DNA from: Cristatella mucedo
Taxonomy: Eukaryota > Bryozoa > Phylactolaemata > Cristatellidae
DNA length: 64,000 nucleotides
Reading direction: 5' to 3'
Assembly (NCBI GenBank): GCA_009760855.2
Contig: WPIO01000004.1
Span: forward strand, 4,092,001-4,156,000
Part shown: positions 19,360 through 32,090 of the stretch, piece after piece
Position numbering within the stretch: position 1 is the first letter of the stretch
How the letters are laid out: each line of letters starts with the position of its first letter
Program-made: the position numbers and the translations under genes
The notes under the pieces: generated by a model
Databases searched by the model: none
The model's input: only the letters and a program-made list of their open reading frames with translations
What the model was told of the DNA's origin: nothing

Positions 19360-19500
19360 GAGTAATACGTTTGTTATAGTGCCCTCAGAGAACTCAATGT
19401 CTTTCTAGGCACTTTACATTTGCTGCAAAGGAAGCATGATCGAATGGTTAGTGGTAGCATGCTCAATGACAACAAGGATAACCACATTAACTTCTGGCGA
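19360..19500 (-). mobile_element. LINE family A 3' end fragment (minus)
   Basis: The family 3' signature is read reversed (GCCCTCAGAGAACTCAATGT; CTAGGCACTTTACATTTGC) with AATAGTAATAAGAGTAATA as a decayed tail. It is a strongly 5'-truncated copy. Confidence 0.65.
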
Positions 19501-19689
19501 TCGAAATGTAAATGAATGTTGGTGTTAAGCATACTGTAACGAGTCAGCATGTCTTCTTCCTTGATCTTGTGGATTAGTGCACAGCATCTTGTAGCAGTAG
19601 GTTAACATGACTAGCTAGTCAATGTTCACATGCCTCATGAGTGCTCTGCATGCTGCTGTAGGTCTTTGCAAAATCTCTAATGCAGATGC

Positions 19690-21115
<1,426 letters not shown>

Positions 21116-21186
<71 letters not shown>
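21116..21186. repeat. (TA)n microsatellite, about 70 bp
   Basis: Pure TA repeat immediately after the LINE 3' end; it mirrors the longer TA array on the 5' side of the same LINE. Confidence 0.95.
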
Positions 21187-21190
<4 letters not shown>

Positions 21191-22567
21191 ACTTCCGAAG
21201 AACACCTGCATTTTTTAATTTAATTTTAGTTGCTCAATTTACATACGGTGGCCGGCATCACAGTAGTCCTCACTCATCGTTCGTTCAGTCGCGAAAAGAG
21301 GATGGCATCCAGGAAGAGTCAGAAGGCGAAGATGACATAGCCACCGATGACAGTGCACGATCTGGGTGGCCCAAATTAGATGCCGAAGACGAGGGTTTGT
21401 TGGCTTGCTTGTCGTTTGTGGCATCTGAGCTGTGCGCGTTTGAACCATTTTTACATTCTTTTGATTTGCCGATGGCAGTGCTTATCTTTGGAACTTCAGT
21501 GGAATTCCTGTCAAAATACTGTTGCATTATATTACCCCTTGTGTGGGCTTGACATAATGAAGAGAATTTGTATCGTTTGTAATGTCGGCTTCTATGTCTG
21601 TGTAATTAGCATAGTTAAAGTATCCCTGGAATCAGTTTCAGTATTGTCATTGTCTTGGATTAATAGTTTTTCGTATTTAGCATCATTATCAATCTTGCCT
21701 GGAATAGCATCGTGCGAATATCATCAAATATCAATAATTATCGAATAGTATCATTCTGAATGGTCTCCCTCGAACACAACTGAGACCCTATACTTACCAT
21801 TATCAACTTACCTTAAAAGATATCCCTTGTGCTATTCGTGCAGAGGGCCTTTAAACTTGTTCTCTGACAGAATTGAATTCTCAGTGCTGCATTGATTGTA
21901 TTTGACCGTAGCATTAGGTGCTGTCGATCGGTCCCAATAATTCTGACCGTCAGTTTTCTTCTTTGTAACCCGTATTGTTTGTAGATTGTGGTTCGATACC
22001 TCCAGTTATTGTGGTTCTTGGGATGGCAGCCCGTGATACGATGCTGATAGCTGAGTCAGTTTCGGGTACTGCAAGTGCAACTTCTGCCTGAGCTGCTAGA
22101 ATTCCACTGTGGAGCTGCGTTTCTATAATGGCCCTGCACCTGCATCTTAAGTGTTCACGGTACATTGCACCATTTGCAGTTTCATTATTCTGTCCTTCAC
22201 ATCCTTCTCTGTCGTCAGTGCTTAGTGTCATTTTGGGACAAATGGCTTTAATATAATTGAGACAGCTGGCATGTAGACTTGCCAGAATCAATGATGCATA
22301 CGCTGTAACAATTGTCACCAACATGTATTTTGTGCACCACTCTGACTGCTTAAGATTCAGATGCTGCACTTAGCTTTTTGTTGTTTGGTCATTGCTCTTG
22401 TTGCTGCCTGTAGGTCGAGGCTGTTTCATTAGCCAAAAGCCGAGCAACCGATAATTTGTGCATGCTGTGCATTATTTCATACTTATCAGTGTTGTAGTCA
22501 GCAATACGTGCTGTTACCATGCCATGCATGCATGCTTCATGCATTATCTTCCCATGTCTTTTTGTAG
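21187..22567 (+). other. HBS1L-like intron 2, last part: nothing recognised
   Basis: No exon or named repeat was identified. Short ORFs here lack family resemblance. ATGCATGC-type palindromic words are frequent just before exon 3 (22,515-22,545). Confidence 0.4.
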
Positions 22568-22729
22568 TGAAGCTGCAATCATGTCTCGACGAGCTTCACA
22601 GTGTTCTGGGGGAGTCGTTCTCAGATCGGTTACTGGTTAGAGCCATCATTCAGCACAATTTTAACTGCGAGAAGGCCATTGACATGCTACTGAGTGGTAC
22701 GGGGTCAGCTGCCCCGGTGCCATCCAGCG
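22568..22729 (+). CDS. HBS1L: HBS1L-like exon 3, HBS1_N domain
   Basis: The acceptor CTTTTTGTAG leads into VKLQSCLDELHSVLGES and then LVRAIIQHNFNCEKAID, the helical HBS1_N fold (UBA-like) that contacts the ribosomal small subunit near the mRNA entry. Phase is 1 in, 1 out. The donor G|GTGGGT is at 22,730. Confidence 0.9.
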
Positions 22730-23449
22730 GTGGGTATCTTTGTTTCCGTCAGTGCTGCATTAGACTCCTGTTTTGCTGCTGTATGTGTATTTTGTGTTTT
22801 CTGTGACAGTCTTTATTTGCTGTCAATGGAAGTTCTGGATCTCCTATTGTGACGTGGATTGAGCGTAACAGATGATGCTGGGTGCTTCATTTCTAACTAA
22901 GCACTTGGTCTAGCTCTCTGTGACTCTTGGGAGATCTAACTTTATTCCAAGGCTGCTGACATGATAAGCTTCGGCTTACTTTGTTCCTTCTGTTTCTTCT
23001 CGACTGCTGATGTAGAGTTTGATGACACTTATTGTTTGCTCGGTTCTATACATGCAACCGTGACAGATGCTGCATGAAAAAAAAGAGAAAATGATGTTTG
23101 CATGGTTCATTTCCAAATATTGCAACACAACCCGTGGCTGTGTAAGACGTTTAGGTCGTGTGTATGTCAATCATCCATCGTTTCATTCGGCTGATAGCAT
23201 TTTATTGCACTGGTAAAGTGAGCAAGTGAGAAGACCTAGCTGTATGCATGCGCCATGCTCTTCTTTGGACAGGTGCTATCCTGGGTGGGTTCTTTTTTCT
23301 TAACTCACTGCCCAATGGCTTCATTGTCCACTCTTTGGCGGCGGCGGTAGCAGCCAGCGTGCCTCTGGAACGGACTCTGCTATGTCATGTGGAGTCATCG
23401 TGCCACGTGACCTCAGCTTCTGCACTGCAATCACTTTTTCCTATCGCAG

Positions 23450-25363
23450 GTGGCTCTGAGAATTTGAACGTTAAGGAGTCTTGCATTAAGATCGTGTCTG
23501 TTCGAAAGACACCCGATCCGAGCAGCGCCGGTAGCGGTGGCACCGCGCACGGTCCCTCGCTGCTGGCCGCCGCCGAGTGCGCCGCGCACCTGCCATCGCA
23601 GACTTTGCCGTGCACAGCAGGACCTTCTGCGTGCGAGCGTCGTGCGCTGCGCTCGTTGCCGAGCGCGGCGCACGACGCGCCGGCAAAGGAGCAGCAGCAG
23701 CCTCCTCCTCGGGCAGCTGCCGAGTCGTCGAGTCACCCTGCTCGTCAGAATGCCGCGTGTGGCCGTGAACTGGCGTTCGAGAGCAGCAGGAGCAGCAGCA
23801 GCGAGGGCAGGGCTGCCGGAACCTCCGGCCAGCCACCGTTGCCCGGCGAACCGTTTGCGTTGACTGGCCTCTCCGCTGTCGGCTCGGCTCCTGGTCACCT
23901 TGGTGCAAAGCGGGCCGCCTTCAATTTTTTCAGCCTCGGCTCGCAGGCTTCGGCAGGTCACGTGCCACTGTCGGCATTCGGCGCCGCGTCTGGGAGCTCG
24001 GCAGACGCGGCGTGGCGGCTACGCGATAGCCAGCCGGTGGGTGCTGCCTCTTTCTTCTCCGCCGCTGACAAATCTTTCTCGCCATTGACGCCACAGCTCG
24101 CCCAGCGGCTCGCCACTTCGGTGGCTGAAGTAGTGTCCGAGGGTCTGACGCCGACGCTCGCCGACCTGGCGGCTCGACATGCCGACCGAGTTGCGGGCGA
24201 CGTCGGGGCAGCGCGCTTCCCGGGCGCCGCCCGAACTGGCCCGTCGGACGCAGCGCAGCCGCATGCCCTGCGCGTCGACGGCAGCTCTGCGCCGTCGAAC
24301 TTGGCAGATCTGGCGAGGGAGCACGCCGACAGGCTCGCTGCCGGCCGCGAGCCACTGCAGTCGGCGCCACGCACGCAGCTGCCGCCCGGTCTCTCTGCTG
24401 CTGTCTCGATGTCAGACGTTGGCGGTCCGAGGCTGGCCCAGTGCGTAGGCTCTGCCAGGGCGCTGCCACCAAACGCGGCTTTTGCGCCGCAAATGCGGCC
24501 TCTCGGACCGTGCGGGGCGGCTGCCAAGACTGCTCCTGCATTCTGGATGGATGCTTCGTCTGGAGCAAGGCAGCAGCAGCAGGGTCGACTCGCGGGCGCT
24601 GCAGCTGCAGATCGAGCACCGCTGCCACCACCACCGTCGTGGCCATTTGCAAGCAGATTCGAGGCCCAGAAGCCACTGAGCAAGGACAGCACCGACCGCG
24701 CACCTGAAGCGGCTGCACCCTTGGTGGATCTTTCGAAGGCGCTGCAGAGGCTGGTCGATGGGAGCAAGGGAGCGGAGGCTCAGCACCGGCAAAGGGCTCC
24801 GCCCGAGGCAGCGGCAAAAGCGACCTCTGAGGCCGGGCATCAGCGTCGGCAGCAGCAACCATTGCCATCGAAGTCGTCGGCAGCCGGCGAGCGGCGGCCC
24901 GGCGTCGTTGGTTGCACGCGCTCTGACCGGTCGTTCGGCGGCGACGGCCGATTGCCGCCGCTGTGCAAGAAGCAGCCGTCGTCGTTCTCGTCGTGTCTGG
25001 TGTACGAGCAGGCAGCTGTCGCTGGCGGCGGCGGTGCTGTACGAGCAGGCAGCTGTCGCTGGCTGCAGCTGCGGCTGGGTCTGCTGTACGAGCAGGCAGC
25101 TGTCGCTGGCGACAGCGAAGGCGGTGGCCGTTGCCTCCTGGACGCGACGCCAAAGGCTGGTGCTGCTACTGCTGTAGCAGCATCCGCGTTTTTGTATGCA
25201 GAGCAGTGCAGGGCTGCTGGGCGAGCTCTGGACAGCAGCCTTGGCCACCGCACCTCGAGCCGGCCACCTCCAACTCCACTGGTGGTCTTTGATTTCTCAC
25301 TAGCTTCTCCGGACGATATCGTCCGTGAGAGCCAAAAGGGAGCCTTCACACGAACGGGCCTGA
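23450..25363 (+). CDS. HBS1L: HBS1L-like exon 4: long Ala/Ser/Pro-rich SKI7-type exon
   Basis: A 1,914-base exon (638 codons) enters after TCCTATCGCAG and leaves at A|GTAAGG (25,364); both borders are phase 1, so it can be skipped without changing frame. It encodes low-complexity Ala/Ser/Pro/Gly/Gln sequence with a duplicated unit (TLADLAARHADRVAGD and NLADLAREHADRLAAG), a LVDLSKALQRL helix, and near its end FDFSLASPDDIVRESQK. In vertebrates and plants an alternatively spliced region at this place in HBS1 makes a SKI7-like protein bridging the Ski complex and cytoplasmic exosome; the SPDD-type motif resembles what I remember of its conserved part. Antisense open frames of up to 407 codons are GC-rich shadows. 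Confidence 0.8.
25001..25110 (+). repeat. Three copies of a 25-bp repeat inside exon 4
   Basis: GTACGAGCAGGCAGCTGTCG is repeated three times at about 25,001, 25,038 and 25,085. Two copies are read as the peptide YEQAAVAG and the middle one in another frame, so it spread as DNA rather than as selected protein. Confidence 0.9.
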
Positions 25364-25532
25364 GTAAGGGTCTCCTCTCTCCCACCTCCCGTCATTCTGA
25401 TGCAAACGACTCCTCCGAACATTCAAGTTTTCGGTGGATCGCTCGCCAGGCGCTGGCGTGCAGCTAGCTGGCTGGCGGCATCGAGCTCGTGCGTGCGTGC
25501 AATGCATCTATGTGCACGAGTGCTGTGCATGC

Positions 25533-25560
25533 TCTGTGTGTGTGTGTGTGTGTGTGCGTG
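25533..25560. repeat. (GT)n microsatellite in intron 4
   Basis: A GTGTGT run followed by GTGCGCGAGCGCGTGC lies between exons 4 and 5. Confidence 0.9.
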
Positions 25561-25657
25561 TGCGCGAGCGCGTGCACGAGTGCATGTGTGCGTATGCTTT
25601 TCGTGTGAAGTTGCGTACTAACTCGATCTTTCGCTTTGTGAAAGCCTTTATTTGCAG

Positions 25658-26111
25658 GAGTGTCAGGAGCTGCCAGGGCCACGGCTCCAGTTTCCTTCAC
25701 GCTGGACGACGAGCCACTTGTGCCGGCCCCTTCGGCGCGGCCTCCTGCCGAGTCGCTCGGTGCCAGCGCAGCTGCGGCAGCCGTGCTGCCGCCCAGCGAC
25801 AGCCTCGCTCGCTTGGCGGTCAGAAGTCCCGGCCCGGCTGCTCGCGTGGGCACTTCATCGGCCGCGTCGTCGAAGGAGCCTGCTGAAGTGGACGACAGTC
25901 GCCGAGGCACTGCGTCGGCATCGCTGTCTTCCCCGGCGACGCCGGCGGGAGTGCGCGAGCTTGGACGGTCGGGACTCACAGAGGATGGGCGCAGTGGCTG
26001 CAGCGCCGCCGCGCAGTTCTCTACCCCCGCTCTGCAGAGGGTCATGGCAGCAGACGGTGCCGCCGACCTCAGCGGCAGGAGCTCGCCGAGCCTGACGAAA
26101 AGTGGCTCGAG
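25658..26111 (+). CDS. HBS1L: HBS1L-like exon 5, low-complexity linker
   Basis: The acceptor CTTTATTTGCAG and donor GAG|GTTAGC frame 454 bases, phase 1 to 2. The product is a Ser/Ala/Pro-rich linker before the GTPase, corresponding to the unstructured segment of other HBS1 proteins, with TLDDEPL near its start. No domain. It is as GC-rich as exon 4, unlike the surrounding introns. Confidence 0.8.
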
Positions 26112-26223
26112 GTTAGCTGCAGATCGTGCATGGCTAGGGCTCTGCGGATCTGCTGGCTGCCTGTTCCTTTTTTCGTGGAGCCAAATGACTTGTCGTCATC
26201 AACGCACCTTGCTCGTCCCGCAG

Positions 26224-26309
26224 AGCCCGGCTGGAGCGCGTTGACGCAAAGAAAGAATATGAAAAACGCAGGGCAACTGGCAAAGATCTGATAAATCTCG
26301 TCGTAATTG
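26224..26309 (+). CDS. HBS1L: HBS1L-like exon 6, entry to GTPase domain
   Basis: ARLERVDAKKEYEKRR followed by DLINLVVIG is the family's charged helix and first beta strand leading to the P-loop. The acceptor is CCCGCAG; the donor G|GTAAGC at 26,310 splits the first Gly of the GHVDAGKS motif. Confidence 0.92.
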
Positions 26310-26571
26310 GTAAGCGTGTTGAGCTGACCCCGTCCCACAACCGCCCACATCTTCCGGCTCTTTTCAGCCAGGCTCTTTTGTTTGTGCTCTATTTGTGTAT
26401 GTGTGTATCGTTATAGCTAGCTCTCGTTCTTCTCCTGATTTCTTCTCGTAAAGCCGCTCTCTTCGTCGGCGATTCGCCTGTCTCTGTCCGGCGGCACGTC
26501 GTTCCCCTTAGCACGCACATAGGTCCCGTGCCCCGAGCTATACACACATGTTTGTTCCAAACGCGCTGCAG

Positions 26572-26731
26572 GTCACGTGGATGCTGGCAAGAGCACGCTG
26601 ATGGGCCACTTGCTCTACAAGATGGGCGCCGTAAGCCAGAAGCAAATGCACAAGTTTGAGCAAGAGTCGCGCAAGATCGGCAAGGCGTCGTTCATGTACG
26701 CGTGGGTGCTCGACGAAACCGAGGAGGAGCG
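26572..26731 (+). CDS. HBS1L: HBS1L-like exon 7, P-loop (G1)
   Basis: It carries [13 protein letters not shown] (Walker A/G1) and the [14 protein letters not shown] ... [11 protein letters not shown] segment typical of HBS1/eRF3 switch I. Donor CG|GTGAGC, phase 2. The P-loop Asp-Ala-Gly-Lys-Ser is intact. Confidence 0.95.
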
Positions 26732-28337
26732 GTGAGCGAGGCCCTGCTGCCCGCAATTTCCCGGGCTGCACTTGCGGCTGAGTCAGCCTCGCCCGGAGCC
26801 GGGGCAGTGCCGGCGGCGGCGGCAGCAGACATGCAGCTCGGCGGCTGCAATTGGGCCGAGGTCGCTGCCTTTGGTATCGTGTCAAGTAGCTGCTGTGCGG
26901 GTTGGGACGCGCGGCAGCGTTCTCACGTTCTCCTGCTTGCCCGGCTAGCCCTTCGGCAGCAGCTGCCTCTGCTGCTGGCTCGACGTTGTAGAGACGGTTG
27001 TTGCATTCACCTTTTAGCGTTCCCAAGAGATGCCCTGGGTGCATTCTCTTGCTCCCAAATCTTGCTTGAAGACCAGTGACTGGAGCTGTCCTTCATGCAT
27101 GCAGAGTACCACGATTCAGCAGCCTGACCTTGATAGTTCCGACCAGCACTAAACACATCCATACTTTTGGACAGGCCCAATGGTGCTGCCCGCAGACTTC
27201 ACACATGAATGCACTTGGGCATTCACTTTACTGAGGAACCATGTAGAAGCACGTCCGTGGTACTGTGAGGCCACGCAAGCTGTAAGTCACATTATGGGGA
27301 AGTAAAGAGACGGAGGATTGAGGAAGGAGAGATGTAGGTGAGGAGCAAGTGGCCGGAGGAAGGGGACAGGAGAGATGTGAAGGGAGGTGAATCGAGTGTA
27401 GGAAGGAGGTATGGGAAGAGAGTAGCTCCTAGGTCTTAGCATAGGGATAAGGTACTCGTACTTAGCATAGGGGTAAGGTACGTCTCGGCCCAGGTTGTGG
27501 GTTCGAGTCTTGGTAGACAATCTTTTATTGCCTGCTGCAAGCAGTGTGATAGCCGTTAAGGCTTTTTTGCTGCTATAAAAATGAGGCTGTTGAATCGACT
27601 GACCTTTACTTTTTATAAGGGGAAGGAAAGGGGGAGAGGAGGAAGGCACATGACCTCGTGTGCTTTGACTGGATAGCTGTTCCATTCTCGTTCCATCGTT
27701 GTCAACGCATGCTTGTTGGGACGATGGTGATGAATATTGTTGCCAGATTATTTATCTATTCTGTCAGCCAAATTGAACGGCGGGATTGAGTCGTGGAAAT
27801 AATAGCTTTATGAAATTGTGAATGTTATTGAATGAATAATGAATGTATGCAGCACAGGAACTCGGCAATAGTGAGTTGAACGAGCGTACCGAACAGCTCA
27901 GCAATTGCTGCTACCCGAAATATGACCGGGTCAAGACTCCAGGACAGGACAGCAGCATGCTAAAGCTCTTTTACTTTAAATGCGCAAATTCTAGTTGCCT
28001 ATAGGCCACTGACTATGTAGATCCTATAGATATTCAATTCATATAGATCATTGTGTTTGCTGTTAAATGCCTCTAGGACCTTTGAAGTGTCCGGCAAGAT
28101 AATCGGTTCTCTGAGAAAGCATTGCAAATGCTTTATTAATATTTTTAAAGTGCCACCCTCGCACGTTTGGGCCATAGTCAGAGCTACACCGGAAATGAAC
28201 ATCTAGAAGGAAAGAAGTGCATTGTGGTTTGGGGTTGGTCGGTCCTGGATCCGTGAGAAGGTCGAACAGCCAAAAGGGAGGCTGGCATCAAAATTCAATG
28301 CACCGTGTGCACATTCACCATGCGTTTGCCATTGTAG
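26732..28337 (+). other. HBS1L-like intron 7
   Basis: It contains purine-rich sequence at 27,297-27,415 and a SINE at about 27,430-27,610. Otherwise nothing recognised. Confidence 0.5.
27430..27610 (+). repeat. tRNA-derived SINE (family S), plus strand
   Basis: The A-box region (TTAGCATAGGGGTAAGGTAC, locally duplicated) and B box GGGTTCGAGTCTTGG are followed by the shared body TAGCCGTTAAGGC and tail TGAGGCTGTTGAATCG then ACTGACCTTTAC. The same tail appears at 54,400 and 59,610. Confidence 0.65.
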
Positions 28338-28450
28338 CGCTCGTGGCGTCACGATGGATGTTGCGCACACGTCGTTCGAGACGTCTACCAAGATTGTAAA
28401 TGTGCTCGATGCTCCGGGTCACAAGGATTTTATTCCTAACATGATTACAG
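28338..28450 (+). CDS. HBS1L: HBS1L-like exon 8, switch I/II (G2, G3)
   Basis: RARGVTMDV (family consensus ERGVTMDV, here with Ala for Glu) and [15 protein letters not shown] carry the G2 Thr and the G3 DxPGH motif; the catalytic His of EF-Tu-type GTPases is present. Acceptor GCCATTGTAG, donor G|GTGTGT. Confidence 0.95.
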
Positions 28451-28633
28451 GTGTGTACGGAAGGAAGGAAGCGCCTGCGCCATGCTCCGTGCCGCTTGCC
28501 AGGCAGGCCGCTGACCAGTCATGCCTGCCTGCCTCACATGAGGCCGCGCGATCAGGCCGCCTCGGTGTGTCCCACTGTACGGGCACCACGCTAGCTACCT
28601 AGCAGATTGCCACTGCTTTCATTTCTTGTGCAG

Positions 28634-28750
28634 GTGCCGCCCAGGCCGATTCTGCTCTGCTCGTTGTCAACGCGACCAACGGCGAATTCGAGACCGGCTT
28701 CGAAGCTGGAGGCCAGACGAGGGAGCACGCGATGCTTGCCAAATCCCTAG
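28634..28750 (+). CDS. HBS1L: HBS1L-like exon 9
   Basis: [14 protein letters not shown] and then [18 protein letters not shown] is the highly conserved EF-1alpha-type helix-strand region after G3. Acceptor TTCTTGTGCAG, donor G|GTACAG; phase 1 in and out. Confidence 0.95.
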   Translation: MPPRPILLCSLSTRPTANSRPASKLEARRGSTRCLPNP

Positions 28751-29362
28751 GTACAGTGCATCCTCTAGGCCCAGTGAGCACCCTAGCAGTGGAGCTTTGC
28801 ATCGATGCATCGGTGCTTCTGGCTCGTTGTCATGGTCACCGCTGCCAGTAACCGGTCAAGGATGAGCTGACTCGTGCTGCTCGCGTCAGCCAAGGACTGC
28901 TGCCCGTGCGACTCTGTTGCTCGAAAGCACCGATTCGTGCATCTGCACGTGGGCAGGACTTGATAGAAAAGGCTTTATTAATAGAGGGTCACTCGACAAA
29001 AGTCGGGGAGCTGTGACGATGGAAATCGAGCCTAGTGCCTCTGATCGACCTCGAACGTTGGCTGTCTGCTCCAGTATATCCGGTGTACTCTTTTTTTTGC
29101 AATTTAAAAATTGATTTGGGGAGGATTAAAGAGGTGTAAAGCTTTTTTTTGCAGCAATGGGTGCCGGCCTCCAAGTCGGCACTAGTCTGGTGGTCGCTTG
29201 CTTTTAGGTATCACCGGTTTGTGGTTGGGGAGGGGGGTCTGTTGTATCTTGAACATGTGACCACCAGTGCTTCTTACTTGTTAGGATGCATATCCTTTGG
29301 TCCTCTATATCTTCGTCAGTTATTCTTTTGTACCCGTTGTACAAATTCCTTTTTCTTTATAG
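28751..29362 (+). other. HBS1L-like intron 9: nothing recognised
   Basis: No repeat or exon was identified; poly-T runs at 29,090-29,152 only. Confidence 0.5.
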
Positions 29363-29596
29363 GCGTTTCTCAGTTGATTGTTGCTGTGAATAAGATGGAC
29401 ACTGTCGGCTGGTCCGAAGACAGATATAATGAGATAGTCAAGAAACTTCAGGCCTTCTTGAAGCTGACAGCCTTTCGGGAGGCCGACGTCACGTACGTGC
29501 CATGCAGCGGCTTGACAGGTCTCAACCTGGCTGCCCTCCCAACCGGCTTAAAGGAGTTCTCGTGGTACAAGGGCGAGTGCTTGCTGAAGGAGATAG
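29363..29596 (+). CDS. HBS1L: HBS1L-like exon 10, G4 and G5
   Basis: VSQLIVAVNKMDTVGW carries the guanine-specificity motif NKMD; VPCSGLTGLN carries the G5 SGL-type motif. It ends with the WYKGECLLKEI helix leaving the G domain. Acceptor TTCTTTATAG, donor G|GTACGT. Confidence 0.95.
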
Positions 29597-29623
29597 GTAC
29601 GTGCACCTCGGCATTTGGTCACA

Positions 29624-29735
29624 GAATCGATTAGTGTCTGTCCGCATAAGTTTTTCGGTGCGCTAGCATCGATTAGTGTCTGTCCGCATAAGTTCCGTGG
29701 CTCGTCAGCATCAAAGCATCAAAGTTCTTTCTCCT
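29624..29735 (+). repeat. Short tandem duplication in intron 10
   Basis: ATCGATTAGTGTCTGTCCGC and the bases after it (ATAAGTT) occur twice about 44 bases apart, followed by a smaller GCATCAAA doublet. Confidence 0.85.
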
Positions 29736-29837
29736 CTTTTTTTATGCCATCCCATGTAGCTCCACGATGTTTTGCTATTCCCTCTGAAGATGCCGATAGG
29801 CCTGCCCTAATTTATCCATGGGCATTTTTTGTTGCAG

Positions 29838-30011
29838 AAAAGCTTCGACCGCCAGAGCGCCAAATCGACAAACCGTTTAGGATGTGTGTCCACGACATTT
29901 TCAAGGGCATTGGCGGTGGCTTCTCGCTTGCCGGCCAAGTAGAGGCAGGTGACGTGCAGCCTAACGACCGTATTCTGATTATGCCTGCGGGGGAGCCGGC
30001 TATTGTTAAAA
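29838..30011 (+). CDS. HBS1L: HBS1L-like exon 11, domain II
   Basis: RQIDKPFRMCVHDIFKGIGG and GQVEAGDVQPNDRILIMP are the standard domain II beta-barrel start of translational GTPases. Acceptor TTTGTTGCAG, donor A|GTAAGA. Confidence 0.94.
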
Positions 30012-30351
30012 GTAAGACCTCGCTTCTTTGCGGGTGCACATGCGCGAGCACTGACGCATGCACATAGCGTGCACATCCATTACTTGTGGTTGTCATGTGC
30101 CGCACTGTGCCCAACTGTTCGTGTGACTGCAATCGAGCCTGGGACTGCCAAGCGTCGCCACTTCAGAACTACGAGGAAAACGTGTTTCGTCCCGAATCTG
30201 TATGCTGTACGATAGGCCGGATGAGTTAATTGAGGAGCAGATGTGACCATAAGGGAGTCAAGTGCACTGGGTATCTTATGTAGCCCCCTACTCACACGTG
30301 AGCCGACTGCTTCTGGTAACTGCCTAGCCGGTGCTACAATAGACAGCTAAA

Positions 30352-30450
30352 TTAGTGGCGCCGTGATGGCACACTAGGTAAGGCGGTTGCTTTCACGACC
30401 TCGGTCCCAAGGTCGTGGGTTCGATACCTGCGGTGGGCGATCCTTTATCC
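30352..30450 (+). repeat. tRNA-derived SINE head (family S), plus strand
   Basis: The A-box region ACTAGGTAAGGCGG and B box GGGTTCGATACC are followed by GCGATCCTTTATCC; the same order as the copy at 15,490-15,745 in the other orientation. Confidence 0.7.
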
Positions 30451-30844
30451 TTGGTCGGGGCCAGACGAGCTCGGCAAAAAGCGGCTTAACTGCGCCTGTT
30501 TAGTTCAGTTACAAGGTGCAGTTGATGTGTTCGGATTAAATGCATGGGTTTACCAGAGGTTGGTCGACTTTCGGTCCCCTTGGACCGATCAAGAAGTGTA
30601 CCTTGCTGCTTACCTCTTGGCACACCACTTCTGCCCCATTTGATTGGCAACTCTAAGCAAGGTCATGGTTCTCAGCCTAATTACAGATGCACCTCAGGTT
30701 CGTCGTGATCTTACAAATAACACCGAGTTGTAGTGATTGGAAAGCCATCTTATGTTGCCACTACGTATGATCCTTGCTGAGACTGCTCACCACACGTGAA
30801 CTGCTGTCCAGAAGATTAGTGGTCAGAGAAACTATTAAGACCCA

Positions 30845-30853
30845 GTGTGTGTG

Positions 30854-30885
<32 letters not shown>

Positions 30886-30945
30886 TGCGTGCGCGTGCGT
30901 GTGTGTGCGCGTGCGTGTGTGCTCGTGCGTGTGTGCACCCCTTTG
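30845..30945. repeat. (GT)n / (GTGC)n simple repeat
   Basis: GTGTGT grading into GTGC units over about 100 bases. Both strands give meaningless Cys/Val or His/Thr open frames. Confidence 0.95.
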
Positions 30946-31559
30946 TCTGCGTGTGTATCTGCATGCGTTTGAATATTGTTCTGGCTTTGTATAGGATTTT
31001 CCGACCACTCATAAATAAGGCTTTTGGGTCGCCGACTACCTTAGGCAGAATGGTGGTATATAGGCACTTAATTTGCAATTATAAAAGTACACATTAATTC
31101 ACTTGGTGACTATATTTTACCTTTAAAAATGGCAGAATGTGCACTTGCAGTCTTTTGCAATCTAAGCGACGAAAAATCTTGGCCTGGATGCTTGTACACG
31201 GGTTGTGAGTAATTTTTGCACGCACACCCTGGCCAATCCGGTGCTCTCCTGCCATGACAAAGACAGTAACTCAACTTGGAAAGAATATGAAAATCGTTGC
31301 CCATCACAAGATAGGTCTATTTGAAGATTGCTCGGAAGCTAGCAACGCTACTGTCAGCTGCAACTTGAGGAAGTATTTTCAGGATGTTAGCAAAGACGTT
31401 ATACCATGCTGTGACTGCCGAATGCTAGGAAAAAAGAGATGGCCTCCTGCTGAAGCTGGCTGCTATCTGCGTCGAAGGAAAGCCCCACTTCGAGCATTCT
31501 CAAAGTCCTTTGAATTTGAAGAGGCTGCCTGCAAAGCTGTAAGTGTCGATGCTTTTGGA

Positions 31560-32090
31560 CAATGGCATTAAAAGAAGGGCCTGCAACACAAGCCGTTAAT
31601 TAATGGGGGATAACAAAAACAAAGTTGTCTCCAATAGTCACGGCAGCACCCCACTTCACTGCTGATGATTGGATTAGTCAAGTCAGTGTTCTATATTCCA
31701 GCGAAAGTAAATTCTTGATCCGCAACGATGGCAACAGGAGAACGTTCGTCAGCCATGAAAAGGTCAATTTGAGTACCACCTGGACTACCAGCACTCGCCG
31801 CTTAAGTATGGTGGTGGCAGTGTTCTTGTTTGGTCGTATTTTCTTAGGCTTGCAGCATCAGAACCCTTCGTTGTATTATCACGGAATTATCCTGAAGACC
31901 GTGTGTTTGGTTGCCCTGTGCCAGAGCTCTTGTGGAGGGACTACGCTTGACAAATTAATAGCACCATGTCATACAGTTTTGGTTTCTGCATACTAACTGT
32001 TATTTTGCAAGTGCTTATGCCTCAAAACTACAGACAATGGTCATTATTCCCCACAAACTCTGCCTTTGTTATTAGGCAAGGTAAGTTTTT
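31560..32090 (+). mobile_element. Tc1/mariner-type transposase remnant
   Basis: Motifs of Tc1-like transposases appear in shifting frames: a KPLIN-like segment near 31,590, then VSVLYSSESKF (consensus VLWSDESKF) with NDGNRRTFV at 31,684-31,750, and KYGGGSVLVW at about 31,805-31,835. The catalytic Asp of the SDES box is replaced by Ser and the frame shifts several times. No terminal inverted repeats were located. Dead copy. Confidence 0.65.

Noticed and set aside
23930-25153. 407-codon minus-strand open frame, and several others, antisense to the long GC-rich exon
   Set aside because: Arg/Ala/Gln-rich composition is the mirror of the GC-rich Ala/Ser exon; no family signal, while the plus frame fits splice phases on both sides.
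30352-30450. Functional tRNA gene
   Set aside because: A and B boxes are present but the acceptor and anticodon stems do not pair; the body matches a dispersed SINE.
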